Positions 1-8,648 of a stretch of 44,145 nucleotides of DNA are shown here, one piece after another. The notes under the pieces were generated by a model that worked only from the letters and a program-made list of their open reading frames with translations, had not been told where the DNA came from and searched no databases. The stretch lies in assembly GCA_019114135.1 (NCBI GenBank), contig DXGC01000066.1:1-44145 (forward strand). Direction: 5' to 3'. Origin of the DNA: Candidatus Corynebacterium avicola (GTDB lineage Bacteria > Actinomycetota > Actinomycetes > Mycobacteriales > Mycobacteriaceae). Position numbers and translations under genes: made by a program. How positions within the stretch are numbered: position 1 is the stretch's first letter; the number at the start of each line of letters is the position of its first letter.

Positions 1-543
1 GACCGGGAGAAGCTCGAGGAGCGTCTGGCCAAGCTGTCCGGAGGTGTCGCCGTCATCCGTGCCGGTGGCGCCACCGAGACCGAGGTCAACGAGCGCAAGC
101 TGCGCATCGAGGACGCCATCAACGCCGCCCGGGCGGCCGCCCAGGAGGGCGTGATCGCCGGCGGCGGCTCCGTCCTGGTGCAGATCGCCAAGGAGCTCGA
201 CGCCTTCGCCGATGGCTTCGACGGTGACGAGGCCGTGGGCGTCAAGGCCCTGGCCACGGCTCTGCGTCGCCCGGCCTACTGGATCGCCGACAACGCCGGC
301 CTCGACGGCGCCGTCGTCGTCTCCCGCGTCGCCGACCTGCCCGACGGCCAGGGCTACAATGCCGCGACCGGCGAGTACGGCGACCTGCTGGCGCAGGGTG
401 TCCCGGACCCGGTCAAGGTCACCCACTCCGCGATCGTGAACGCCACCTCCGTGGCGCGGATGGTGCTGACCACCGAGACCGCCATCGTGGACAAGCCTGC
501 CGAGGCTGCTGAGGAAGCCGCCGGCCACGGGCACCACCACTAG
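1..543 (+). CDS. groEL: 60 kDa chaperonin GroEL, 3' end (partial)
   Basis: This is the last 180 codons of a GroEL subunit; the 5' part lies outside the window. The reading frame is open from base 1 and covers the second intermediate and equatorial domains: the [13 protein letters not shown] stretch, then the [16 protein letters not shown] helix and the VIAGGG turn, all typical of Cpn60. GroEL forms the ATP-driven folding cage with GroES. The C-terminus ends in Gly-His-Gly-His-His-His rather than the Gly-Gly-Met tail, which is the GroEL1-type actinobacterial tail (family knowledge). The gene is followed by a strong hairpin and is convergent with a WhiB gene. Identity is certain; assignment to the GroEL1 paralogue rests on the tail alone. 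Confidence 0.96.
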   Translation, partial: DREKLEERLAKLSGGVAVIRAGGATETEVNERKLRIEDAINAARAAAQEGVIAGGGSVLVQIAKELDAFADGFDGDEAVGVKALATALRRPAYWIADNAGLDGAVVVSRVADLPDGQGYNAATGEYGDLLAQGVPDPVKVTHSAIVNATSVARMVLTTETAIVDKPAEAAEEAAGHGHHH

Positions 544-565
544 GTCCGGCCCCGGTACCTACCGC

Positions 566-622
566 GAGCACCCGCTCCCCACCACCCGTCGACGACGGGG
601 AAGGGGAGCGGGTGCTCTTCTG
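566..622. terminator. Strong hairpin terminator between groEL and whiB
   Basis: A perfect 15-bp stem (566-580 with 603-617) encloses a second small hairpin (585-590 with 594-599), followed by a short T-rich stretch. It lies between two convergent genes and probably ends transcription from both sides. Confidence 0.85.
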
Positions 623-650
623 TGTCCGGGTGGAGGGGGAGGGCGCGGTG

Positions 651-971
651 TCAGGACGCCAGGCGGCGCGGCTCGCCCCGAGGTGCCCGGCTGCGCTCGT
701 CGATGGCGGCGGCGCGCTCGGACTCACCCATGCCGCCCCAGATGCCGTAGACCTCGCGCACGCTCAGGGCGTGCTCGCGGCACTGCGTCAGCACGGGGCA
801 TTCCGCGCAGATGGCCTTCGCCCGGTGCTCGCGCATGGCGCGGGCCCGTCCACGCTCGCCGTCCGGGTGGAAGAAGACGGCTGACTCGGCCCCGCGGCAG
901 GCTCCGTGGAGCTGCCAGTCCCAGAAGGTGGAGGCGGGACCGGGGAGTTGGCTCGGCTGCGGCATGGACAT
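651..971 (-). CDS. whiB3: WhiB-family Fe-S transcription regulator (WhiB3/WhcB-like)
   Basis: A 106-residue Wbl protein. It has the four cluster-binding cysteines at positions 25, 55, 58 and 64 (C-x29-C-x2-C-x5-C) and the GIWGGMGE turn, followed by a basic C-terminal segment. Wbl proteins hold a [4Fe-4S] cluster, bind region 4 of the primary sigma factor and tune transcription in response to redox or metabolic stress. The start at 971 has an AGGAG motif 5 nt upstream; a second in-frame ATG lies at 965. The gene is divergent from sigD across a 228-bp region, as in corynebacteria and mycobacteria, where this neighbour is the WhiB3/WhcB type. The subtype is inferred from that position; membership of the family is certain. 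Confidence 0.88.
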   Translation of the reverse strand: MSMPQPSQLPGPASTFWDWQLHGACRGAESAVFFHPDGERGRARAMREHRAKAICAECPVLTQCREHALSVREVYGIWGGMGESERAAAIDERSRAPRGEPRRLAS

Positions 972-1199
972 GTACTCCTGAACTCACTGTCGTGAAGGGT
1001 GGATCAATTGCGTTGTCTCCAGGTTTCACCCTGGACGTGAACATCAGGTTGCGGTCCGCTTTTGAGTACGTGACAATGTTGGGCCGGACGCTCCGGAGGC
1101 CCGTCGGAGGTCCGAAGACACCGGGAACGGGAGTCCTCTGTGGTAATTTCAGCAGGTGCCCGCACCCCAGTGCGGCAGTACCGGCAGCAATGAAGGATC
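972..1199. promoter_or_regulatory. Divergent whiB-sigD promoter region
   Basis: A 228-bp non-coding region between divergent regulator genes. A weak sigma-A-like candidate for sigD is TTGCGG (1049-1054), a 17-bp spacer and GACAAT (1072-1077). Two small inverted repeats are visible: ccagg/cctgg at 1020-1035 and ccgca/tgcgg at 1160-1175. No known operator was recognised. Confidence 0.35.
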
Positions 1200-1775
1200 A
1201 TGACAGTTTCTGAGGACCTGGATGAGGAGTTGTCCCGTCTCGTCCCGCCCGCAGTGGACGGCGACGGCCGGGCCGTCCAGCGCATCATCGACCTGATCCA
1301 TCCTGCCGTCGTGCGTTACTGCCGGTCGCGCATACCGTCGACCCGCTACCCGACGCCGGAGGACCTGGCCCAGGAGATCTCCCTCGCCGTCGCCCGGGCG
1401 ATCCCCGGATACGAGGACCAGGGGAAACCCTTCATGGCCTTCGTCTACCGCATCGCGGCGAACAAGATCGTCGACGCCCGACGGTCTCAGTCCCGGGATC
1501 CTTCGTCGCCCACAGACGTCGTCCCGGATCTCGAAGTGAGCAAGGACACGCCCGAATCGATTGCACTTGAGGTGAACGCCTGTAACGACGTGGTCGAACT
1601 GCTCGATACACTCAGTGACAAGGCCCGGCAAATCGTGACCCTCAGGGTCTTCGGCGGCTACAGCGCCGAGGAGACTGCGGAGATCGTCGGCTCCACCGCC
1701 GGGGCTGTCCGGGTGGCCCAGTTCCGGGCCCTGGCCAAGATGCGGGACACCCTGGACAGTCGTCGGGCCTCATGA
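1200..1775 (+). CDS. sigD: ECF RNA polymerase sigma factor SigD
   Basis: A 191-residue ECF sigma factor. Region 2 spans about residues 25-95 (core helix around PTPEDLAQEISLAV and the FMAFVYRIAANKIVDARR promoter-melting segment). Region 4 spans about 130-185, with the helix-turn-helix around YSAEETAEIVGSTAGAVRV. SigD directs a subset of cell-envelope and starvation genes in mycobacteria and corynebacteria (family knowledge). The ATG at 1200 is preceded by GAAGGA. The next gene, 24 nt downstream, encodes its membrane anti-sigma factor, so the two form the classic switch pair. Identity follows from the sequence class plus the whiB3 and rsdA neighbours. Confidence 0.92.
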   Translation: MTVSEDLDEELSRLVPPAVDGDGRAVQRIIDLIHPAVVRYCRSRIPSTRYPTPEDLAQEISLAVARAIPGYEDQGKPFMAFVYRIAANKIVDARRSQSRDPSSPTDVVPDLEVSKDTPESIALEVNACNDVVELLDTLSDKARQIVTLRVFGGYSAEETAEIVGSTAGAVRVAQFRALAKMRDTLDSRRAS

Positions 1776-1799
1776 CGCAAGAATGACTCAAGGACGTAG

Positions 1800-2762
1800 A
1801 TGATGGACAAGCACAACCATGATGCGGCAGATTTCGACGCCACGCGTCGTGCTGACGAGTTCCTCGACGTCATTGCGTCCGGGGGGACGCCCCGCACCGA
1901 CGATGAACTGCTGATGCTGCTCGCCGCGGCGCGTCGGCAGGCTGACACGGACATTCCGGACGCTCCGGTGGTCGCCGACGCCGGCATCGGCGCGGACGCC
2001 CACCCGGACACCCACCCCGACACCGTCACCTTCGCCCCTGTGGCTGCAGCCGCTGCGCCTGCCGCAGCCGCGGCCGCGGTGCCGGACGAGGCAGCGGGCG
2101 CCGGGGCAGCGGGCGACGAGCTCGCCGAACGCCGCAGCCGTCGACGCCGCCGCGCCGGCGGTGCCGCAGCAGCGGGCGGCTTCTCCCTGACCGCCCTGGT
2201 CGCCGGCGGCGGAATCGCCGCCGCGCTCGTGGTCGGTGGTTTCACCGTCGGGGCGATCATCAACTCGAACGACAATGGCGGGAACGACTCCGAGATCGTC
2301 GCCGAGACCGGTCAGGACGAGGACGCCAACTCCGGAAACCAAGGCAACACCGTCCCGCCGCAGACCGAGGAGGAGGCACCGGCGCCCGAGCAGACCCCGG
2401 AGGAGGAGCAGGAGGTCGACCCGAACCTCGAGGACGACCCCATGGTCATGGCAGAGCCCGAGACCCCGCCGGAGGAGGCTCCGGCGCCGGAGGACAACAC
2501 CGACACGACCCAGGGCGAGGGCGGGGCCGGTGACGGCGAGGAGAATGTCGCGCCGGACGAGAACGTCGACCCGGACGCCGCCGCGCCCGACGATGGCATC
2601 CGCACGTTCCGCGGTCCGGGGCAGACCATGGCGGGCGCGGAAGATGAAGAGGAGGTCGAGGACTCACCGTCCTCGTCATCCTCGGCCTCGCCCACCCCGG
2701 ACCCGGGGGGACCCGCCGTCGTCGGCTCGGCCACCGAGACCGAGCCCGCTCAGGAGGGCTGA
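1800..2762 (+). CDS. rsdA: Anti-sigma-D factor RsdA, membrane anchored
   Basis: A 320-residue single-pass protein. The N-terminal 50 residues (ATRRADEFLDVIASGG then DDELLMLLAAARRQAD) match the sigma-D-binding segment of RsdA. A basic RRSRRRRR stretch (111-118) precedes one membrane helix at about 128-154, placing the N-terminus in the cytoplasm. The remaining roughly 165 residues outside are highly acidic and rich in Glu, Pro and Asp, with no recognisable fold. RsdA holds SigD inactive until regulated proteolysis releases it (known from Mycobacterium). Tandem ATG codons open the gene at 1800 and 1803, with AAGGA upstream. It is convergent with the DUF5319 gene with only 5 nt between stops. 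Confidence 0.88.
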   Translation: MMDKHNHDAADFDATRRADEFLDVIASGGTPRTDDELLMLLAAARRQADTDIPDAPVVADAGIGADAHPDTHPDTVTFAPVAAAAAPAAAAAAVPDEAAGAGAAGDELAERRSRRRRRAGGAAAAGGFSLTALVAGGGIAAALVVGGFTVGAIINSNDNGGNDSEIVAETGQDEDANSGNQGNTVPPQTEEEAPAPEQTPEEEQEVDPNLEDDPMVMAEPETPPEEAPAPEDNTDTTQGEGGAGDGEENVAPDENVDPDAAAPDDGIRTFRGPGQTMAGAEDEEEVEDSPSSSSSASPTPDPGGPAVVGSATETEPAQEG

Positions 2763-2767
2763 CCACG

Positions 2768-3175
2768 TCAGCGTCCCCAGCGGAAGGTGCGGGGAGCCTG
2801 CGCCAGCCAGTCGGCGGCGTCGGCGTAGCCCGCGCAGTAGTCCCAGGACACGTAGAAGTCCGGGTCGGGGGAGACGCCGGGCTCGTGCACCGGCACCGGC
2901 TGTCCGTTGAGCATCGTCGACAGGTTCGAGACGAGGATCGGCCAGTCGTAGTAGTGCAACTCGTGGCAGTCGTCGCAGGTCATCTCGATGCCCAGCACGC
3001 CCCGCGGTTCGAGTAGTTCACGGAACCGACGCACGTTCGCCAGGTCCTCGCGCAGCGCGGCACGTTCCTCGTCGCTCAACGGCTCGTCGTAGCCGTCGTC
3101 CTCCATCAGTTCCGCCGGGTCCACCTCGTCATCTGCGAAGGGGTCCGGGGGCATCTGAGTATCGTCGAAGTCCAC
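2768..3175 (-). CDS. DUF5319 family protein
   Basis: A small acidic protein of 135 residues if started at the GTG at 3175 (VDFDDTQMPPDPF...), or 128 from the internal ATG at 3154. It contains a CDDC motif in a context typical of DUF5319, a family restricted to actinobacteria and always near sigD/guaB; its function is unknown. The cysteine pair and a later Cys (WDYCAGY) could bind a metal or form a disulfide, but this is speculation. The GTG start is supported by a TACGGT -10 element ending 7 nt before it, which predicts a leaderless transcript. A much longer open frame reads upstream on this strand but is a shadow of guaB2. Confidence 0.8.
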   Translation of the reverse strand: MDFDDTQMPPDPFADDEVDPAELMEDDGYDEPLSDEERAALREDLANVRRFRELLEPRGVLGIEMTCDDCHELHYYDWPILVSNLSTMLNGQPVPVHEPGVSPDPDFYVSWDYCAGYADAADWLAQAPRTFRWGR

Positions 3176-3182
3176 GTCCCAT

Positions 3183-3188
3183 ACCGTA
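3183..3188 (-). promoter_or_regulatory. Leaderless -10 element of the DUF5319 gene
   Basis: TACGGT on the minus strand, followed by 7 nt and then the GTG at 3175. This spacing puts transcription start on the start codon and argues for the longer protein. Confidence 0.5.
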
Positions 3189-3220
3189 CCCGCTGTGGTC
3201 GCACAGGGGAACCACTCGGC

Positions 3221-3226
3221 TATCCT
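3221..3226 (+). promoter_or_regulatory. Candidate guaB2 -10 element
   Basis: TATCCT lies 51 nt before the ATG at 3278, leaving a leader of about 45 nt that ends in an AGGAGG ribosome site (3261-3266). The -35 region is poor. Confidence 0.45.
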
Positions 3227-3253
3227 GTCAGGGAGACCCTCGAACTTTGATGA

Positions 3254-4807
<1,554 letters not shown>

Positions 4808-4819
4808 GACGTGACAGGC

Positions 4820-5980
4820 ATGCAGGACCAGGTGAACATCGGCATGGGACGCGCGGCACGCCGCGTCTTCGGCTTCGACCAGATCGACATCGTCCCCTCG
4901 CGGCGGACCCGGTCGTCCCACGACGTCGACACCACGTGGAAGATCGACGCCTACCGTTTCGACATCCCGATCATGGCGCACCCTTCGGACGCCGTCGTCA
5001 CCCCCGAGTTCGCCGTGGAGTTCGGCCGTCTCGGCGGTCTGCCGGTGATCAACGCCGAGGGTCTGTGGGGACGCCACGCCGACCTCGACGCCGCACTGGC
5101 GAAGGTCCGCGAGGCCGCCGGCGCCGGCGACCCGCTGGGGCTGCCCGGCGCCGACGGCGACGACTTCGCCGCGCAGCGCGTCCTGCAGGAACTGCACTCC
5201 GCACCTCTGGACGCCGGCCTGCTGGGCGAGCGCCTGGCCGAGGTGCGCGACTCCGGGGTGACCTTCGGTGTGCGCGTCTCGCCGCAGAACGCCCGCGAGC
5301 TGGCCCCGACCCTGATTTCCTCGGGCATCGACCTGCTGGTCATCCAGGGCACCCTGGTCTCCGCCGAGCACGTGTTCTCCAACGGTGAGCCGCTGAACCT
5401 CAAGGAGTTCATCGGTTCGCTGGACGTCCCGGTCATCGTCGGTGGCGTGGTGGACTACACCACGGCCATGCACCTGATGCGCACCGGCGCCGCCGGTGTC
5501 ATCGTCGGTGCCGGGGCCACGACGAACGCCGCTTCTCTGGGCATCGACGTTCCGATGGCCACCGCCGTCGCGGACGCCGCGGCCGCCCGCCTGGACTACC
5601 TGGACGAGACGGGTGGACGCTACGTCCACGTCATCGCCGACTCGCACCTGTCGGTCTCCGGTGACATCGCCAAGGCGATCGCCTGCGGCGCCGACGCGGT
5701 CGCCCTGGGTGCCCCGCTGGCCGCTGCCGACATCGCCGGCGGCCAGGGACACTACTGGCCGGCGGTGGCCGCCCACCCGAGCCTGCCGCGCGGCGAGGCG
5801 GAGGCGGTCTTCGGCGTGCTGGGCACCCGTCAGACCGTCCCGCTGGAGAAGCTGCTCTTCGGCCCGACCGACAACCCCTACGGCGAGGAGAACCTCGTCG
5901 GTGGGCTCCGTCGCTCGATGGCGAAGTGCGGTTACACCGACCTGAAGAGCTTCCAGAAGGTGCCGCTGGCGGTGCGTTAG
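4820..5980 (+). CDS. guaB3: GuaB3 family IMP dehydrogenase-related protein without the catalytic Cys
   Basis: A 386-residue TIM-barrel protein of the GuaB3 group, which lacks CBS domains. It has the actinobacterial signatures MGRAARRVFGFDQIDIVPSRRTRS near the start and GGRYVHVIADSHLSVSGDI and KCGYTDLKSFQKV at the end. Where IMPDH and GMP reductase carry the active-site Cys loop ([13 protein letters not shown]), this protein reads GAGATTNAASLGIDVPM, with Thr234 in the Cys position and Ala in place of the Arg. Canonical IMPDH or GMP reductase chemistry is therefore doubtful. The ATG at 4820 is preferred over the GTG at 4811 because AGGA (4806-4809) is correctly spaced for it. The TAG stop overlaps the stop of the convergent lipoprotein gene by 4 nt. 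Confidence 0.88.
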   Translation: MQDQVNIGMGRAARRVFGFDQIDIVPSRRTRSSHDVDTTWKIDAYRFDIPIMAHPSDAVVTPEFAVEFGRLGGLPVINAEGLWGRHADLDAALAKVREAAGAGDPLGLPGADGDDFAAQRVLQELHSAPLDAGLLGERLAEVRDSGVTFGVRVSPQNARELAPTLISSGIDLLVIQGTLVSAEHVFSNGEPLNLKEFIGSLDVPVIVGGVVDYTTAMHLMRTGAAGVIVGAGATTNAASLGIDVPMATAVADAAAARLDYLDETGGRYVHVIADSHLSVSGDIAKAIACGADAVALGAPLAAADIAGGQGHYWPAVAAHPSLPRGEAEAVFGVLGTRQTVPLEKLLFGPTDNPYGEENLVGGLRRSMAKCGYTDLKSFQKVPLAVR

Positions 5981-6993
5981 AGCTCGTCCAGCAGGGTCGC
6001 GCCGTCGACCGGCTCACCGTCGGTGAGGCTGCCCGTGGTGCGGTCGGAGAAGCGCTGCTGCACCTGCTCGTAGGCCTCGTCCGGCAGCGGGTAGAAGTAG
6101 GTCGAGGGGAGCAGGTCGGCGACCCGGTCAAGGTAGTCGCCGACGAACCCCTCGACATCGGGGGATCCACCGTCGCTGTCGTCCAGCGCCTCGGTGGAGA
6201 CGTAGATGAACAGCGGGCGGGCCAGGGGGCCGTAGGAACCGTCCTGGGCGTCCTCGAGGGAGGGCTCGACCCCGTCAACGGAGATGGTCGACAACTGGTC
6301 GCGGTTGTCGGCGTCCTCGAGGTAGCTTCCCACACCGGTGAAGCCGAGGGCGTAGGGGTCCTCGGCGACGGCCTCGTTGAGCTCCGTCGGGTCGTCGACG
6401 GCGGTGTAGTCGTCGCGGATCTCGCCGGCGGTCCCCGTGACCGTGCGGGTGAAGTAGTCGAAGGTACCGGAGCCGGGGCCACGCCCGATGAGGTTGATCT
6501 CCTCCTCCGGCCAGTCGTCACGGACGTCGGACCAGGTGGTGATGTCGGAGTCCGGCTCCCAGATGGCCTGCAGTTCCCCGGCGGTGAGGTCGTTGACGAG
6601 ATCGTTGTCGGCGTGCCGGATCAGGGTGATGGTGTCCAGGGCGACGGGCAGTTCCACGAAGTCGACGCCGTTCTCCTCGCACATGGCGAGGAAGTCGGTC
6701 TCCTCGCCGGGGCCGGGGATGGACTCCGAGGCGTTGTTGATGTGGGTCTCGCCGGTGCAGAAGCGCTCGAACCCGGCGATGGAGCCCTCGGTCGACTGGT
6801 CGACGTCCACCCCGGTGTCGCGGGCGACCGCGGAGGTGATCGGGGCGACGGTGGCGGAGCCGGAGACGGTGATCGTGCCTGACCCGGAGTCACCGTCGGC
6901 GCTGTTGTCGTCACCGCAGGCGGTGAGGGCGGCGAGGGTGATCCCGGCGGTGGTCAGGACGCCGAGGGTGGTGCTGGTGCGGCGCTGAAACAT
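5977..6993 (-). CDS. PstS-like phosphate-binding lipoprotein
   Basis: A 338-residue periplasmic binding protein of the PstS superfamily. A signal peptide ends in the lipobox LTAC, so the mature protein is lipid-anchored. The mature N-terminus has the ITVSGSATVAPITSAVA phosphate-loop region, then GSIAGFERFCTGETHINNASE and the GRGPGSGTFDYF anion-binding turn, all typical of phosphate binders. No pstC, pstA or pstB follows; the upstream partners are a Na/Pi symporter and a small helical protein 2 nt away in the same transcript. It may feed or sense phosphate for the symporter, or work with a Pst permease elsewhere (inference). AGGAG lies 6-7 nt before the ATG at 6993. Confidence 0.87.
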   Translation of the reverse strand: MFQRRTSTTLGVLTTAGITLAALTACGDDNSADGDSGSGTITVSGSATVAPITSAVARDTGVDVDQSTEGSIAGFERFCTGETHINNASESIPGPGEETDFLAMCEENGVDFVELPVALDTITLIRHADNDLVNDLTAGELQAIWEPDSDITTWSDVRDDWPEEEINLIGRGPGSGTFDYFTRTVTGTAGEIRDDYTAVDDPTELNEAVAEDPYALGFTGVGSYLEDADNRDQLSTISVDGVEPSLEDAQDGSYGPLARPLFIYVSTEALDDSDGGSPDVEGFVGDYLDRVADLLPSTYFYPLPDEAYEQVQQRFSDRTTGSLTDGEPVDGATLLDEL

Positions 6994-6995
6994 CG

Positions 6996-7280
6996 TCAGT
7001 TCTCCTGGGAGGTCCGTGGGTTCTGCTGGTGCTGGTGTCGGTTCTCGCGGAGTTCCTCGACGAGTTCGTCGAAGAAGAGCCGGACGTTCGACCAACGTTC
7101 GGACGTGACGTTCATCAGTCGGGGCAGGTCGTCGACGGCGTCGTGCTGGGCGCGGAGGTTGCGGTGTTCGGCGAGCTCCTCACGCAGTTCGCGCAGGGAC
7201 TCCTCGGCGTCGATGAGGATCTTTTCCAGCTGGACCTCGACGTGGTCGGGTTCCTGGGGTGAATTGTGGTGGTCGGTCAT
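6996..7280 (-). CDS. Small helical (coiled-coil) protein of a phosphate operon
   Basis: A 94-residue charged, soluble protein with no signal peptide or cysteine. Two long predicted helices are visible: VEVQLEKILIDAEESLRELREELAE and, after a short break, SERWSNVRLFFDELVEELRE; the C-terminus is His/Gln/Asn-rich. I do not recognise a named family. Its place between a Na/Pi symporter (15 nt upstream) and a phosphate-binding lipoprotein (2 nt downstream) indicates a role in phosphate uptake. Many Na/Pi symporters carry a C-terminal helical PhoU domain and this one does not, so the small protein could be a detached regulatory piece; that is inference only. Start at 7280 has a GAGGGGA-type site about 10 nt upstream. 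Confidence 0.72.
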   Translation of the reverse strand: MTDHHNSPQEPDHVEVQLEKILIDAEESLRELREELAEHRNLRAQHDAVDDLPRLMNVTSERWSNVRLFFDELVEELRENRHQHQQNPRTSQEN

Positions 7281-7295
7281 GGTGGGTCAGTCCCC

Positions 7296-8549
7296 TCAGA
7301 GAAGTACGGTGAACAGGATCAGCAGCGCGGGCAGGATCAGGAAGACCCCGATGACCCAGGCGGCCACGTAGAGTTTGTTCTCGGCACCGAGTTTCGCCAG
7401 CGTGGTCGCGCCCCACGGCGGGATCCAGCGCAGGAACGGCAGTCCGTAGATCACGAACAGCGCGAAGATGTTGTAGAGCACGTGGACGAAGGCAGCCTGC
7501 AGGGCGAGCTGCGCCTCGACGCCGGAGAAGGCGAAGGCGGCGATCAGGGCGGTGAGGGTGGTACCCACGTTGGCGCCCAGGGTGAAGGGGTACACCTGCT
7601 TGATGCTGAAGGTGCCGGAGCCGGCGAGCGGGACGATCAGGGAGGTGGTGGTGGAGGAGGACTGCACCATCACGGTGATCAGGGTGCCGGAGGTGATGCC
7701 GGAGACCGGGCCGCGTCCGATGGCGGTGTGCAGCACCTGCTTGGCGCGTCCCACCATGACGACCTTGAGCAGCTTGCCGATCAGGCTGATCACACCGAGG
7801 ATCAGGCCGATGCCGACCAGGATCATCGCGATGCCGTCGAAGGGCGTCGGGATGGGACTCAGTGCGCTGGTGATCAGGTCACCCAGCGGGGCGGTCACGG
7901 CGGTGACGCCGTCACCGAGGCCACCGAAGATGGCGGCGACCGGTCCGCCGTCGCTGCCGGCGAGCTGTCCGGACAGCCAGGAGGAGGTCCGCTCCAGGAT
8001 CCCGAACATCAGCTCCACGGGCAGGAAGATGACGACGGCGAGCAGGTTGTAGAAGTCGTGGATGGAGGCGGCGGCGAAGGCGCGGCGGAAGGAGTCCTTG
8101 TCCCGCACCATGCCGAGGCTGACCAGGGTGCTGGTCAGGGTGGTGCCGACGTTGGCGCCCATCAGCATGGGGATGGCGGTGGCCATCGGCAGTCCGCCGG
8201 CGACCAGTCCGACGATGATGGAGGTCACCGTGGTGGAGGACTGGATCAGGGCGGTGGCCAGCAGGCCGATCATCAGGGCGACCAGCGGGTTGGAGGCGAA
8301 GGCGAAGAGTTCCTCGGCCTGCCCGCCGGTGGCTGCCTTGAAGCCGTCGCCGACCACGGCGACCGCGGTGATCAGGACGTAGATGCCGAGGGCGACGCTG
8401 ATCCAGTTGGCCCAGTTGAGGGCCTTCCCGGTGAGCCCGAACCGCTCCAGGGGACTGCGGGGCGGGGTCTCGGTGGTTTCTGCGGCACCTTCGGTGACCG
8501 CTGCGTCCTGCAGGTCAGTGGCGTCGTCCTGGGTGGTCTTGGCCGGCAC
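7296..8549 (-). CDS. Na+/phosphate symporter (NptA/Na_Pi_cotrans family)
   Basis: A 417-residue polytopic membrane protein with the internal duplication of the Na/Pi-II family. The first repeat has ALIQSSTTVTS (QSS at about 103) and GANVGTT (about 131); the second has VMVQSSSTTTS (about 296) and GANVGTT (about 325). These serine-rich hairpins form the sodium and phosphate pathway. A roughly 40-residue hydrophilic N-terminus precedes the first helix, and there is no C-terminal PhoU domain. The GTG start at 8549 has GGAGA 5-9 nt upstream. It is the first gene of an operon with the helical protein and the PstS-like lipoprotein, and a PHO box lies upstream, so phosphate starvation control is likely. 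Confidence 0.92.
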   Translation of the reverse strand: MPAKTTQDDATDLQDAAVTEGAAETTETPPRSPLERFGLTGKALNWANWISVALGIYVLITAVAVVGDGFKAATGGQAEELFAFASNPLVALMIGLLATALIQSSTTVTSIIVGLVAGGLPMATAIPMLMGANVGTTLTSTLVSLGMVRDKDSFRRAFAAASIHDFYNLLAVVIFLPVELMFGILERTSSWLSGQLAGSDGGPVAAIFGGLGDGVTAVTAPLGDLITSALSPIPTPFDGIAMILVGIGLILGVISLIGKLLKVVMVGRAKQVLHTAIGRGPVSGITSGTLITVMVQSSSTTTSLIVPLAGSGTFSIKQVYPFTLGANVGTTLTALIAAFAFSGVEAQLALQAAFVHVLYNIFALFVIYGLPFLRWIPPWGATTLAKLGAENKLYVAAWVIGVFLILPALLILFTVLL

Positions 8550-8591
8550 TGGCCGTCTCCATTCGTCGTCGGCACGTTGTGAACGACGTTA

Positions 8592-8619
8592 AGTGTATGG
8601 AATTCACCTGAGGTTCCAA
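8592..8619 (-). promoter_or_regulatory. Promoter of the Na/Pi symporter operon
   Basis: On the minus strand TTGGAA (8619-8614), a 16-bp spacer, then TACACT (8597-8592). Start of transcription would be near 8585, leaving a leader of about 35 nt. The PHO box abuts its upstream side. Confidence 0.6.
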
Positions 8620-8624
8620 CCATC

Positions 8625-8646
8625 CGCGGATGAACGGAAAATGAAC
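8625..8646 (-). promoter_or_regulatory. PHO box: two 11-bp direct repeats
   Basis: Minus strand: GTTCATTTTCC (8646-8636) followed directly by GTTCATCCGCG (8635-8625). Both fit the GKTCAYYY-type direct repeat unit bound by actinobacterial PhoP/RegX3-class response regulators, with the expected 11-bp period, and sit 5-6 bp upstream of the -35. The box starts 2 nt beyond the ilvE stop codon. Confidence 0.65.
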
Positions 8647-8648
8647 TT

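Noticed and set aside
7266..8582. Long plus-strand frame opposite the Na/Pi symporter
   Set aside because: Its product is Gly/Asp/His/Gln-rich and featureless, while the minus strand has clear Na/Pi motifs, a ribosome site and a promoter.
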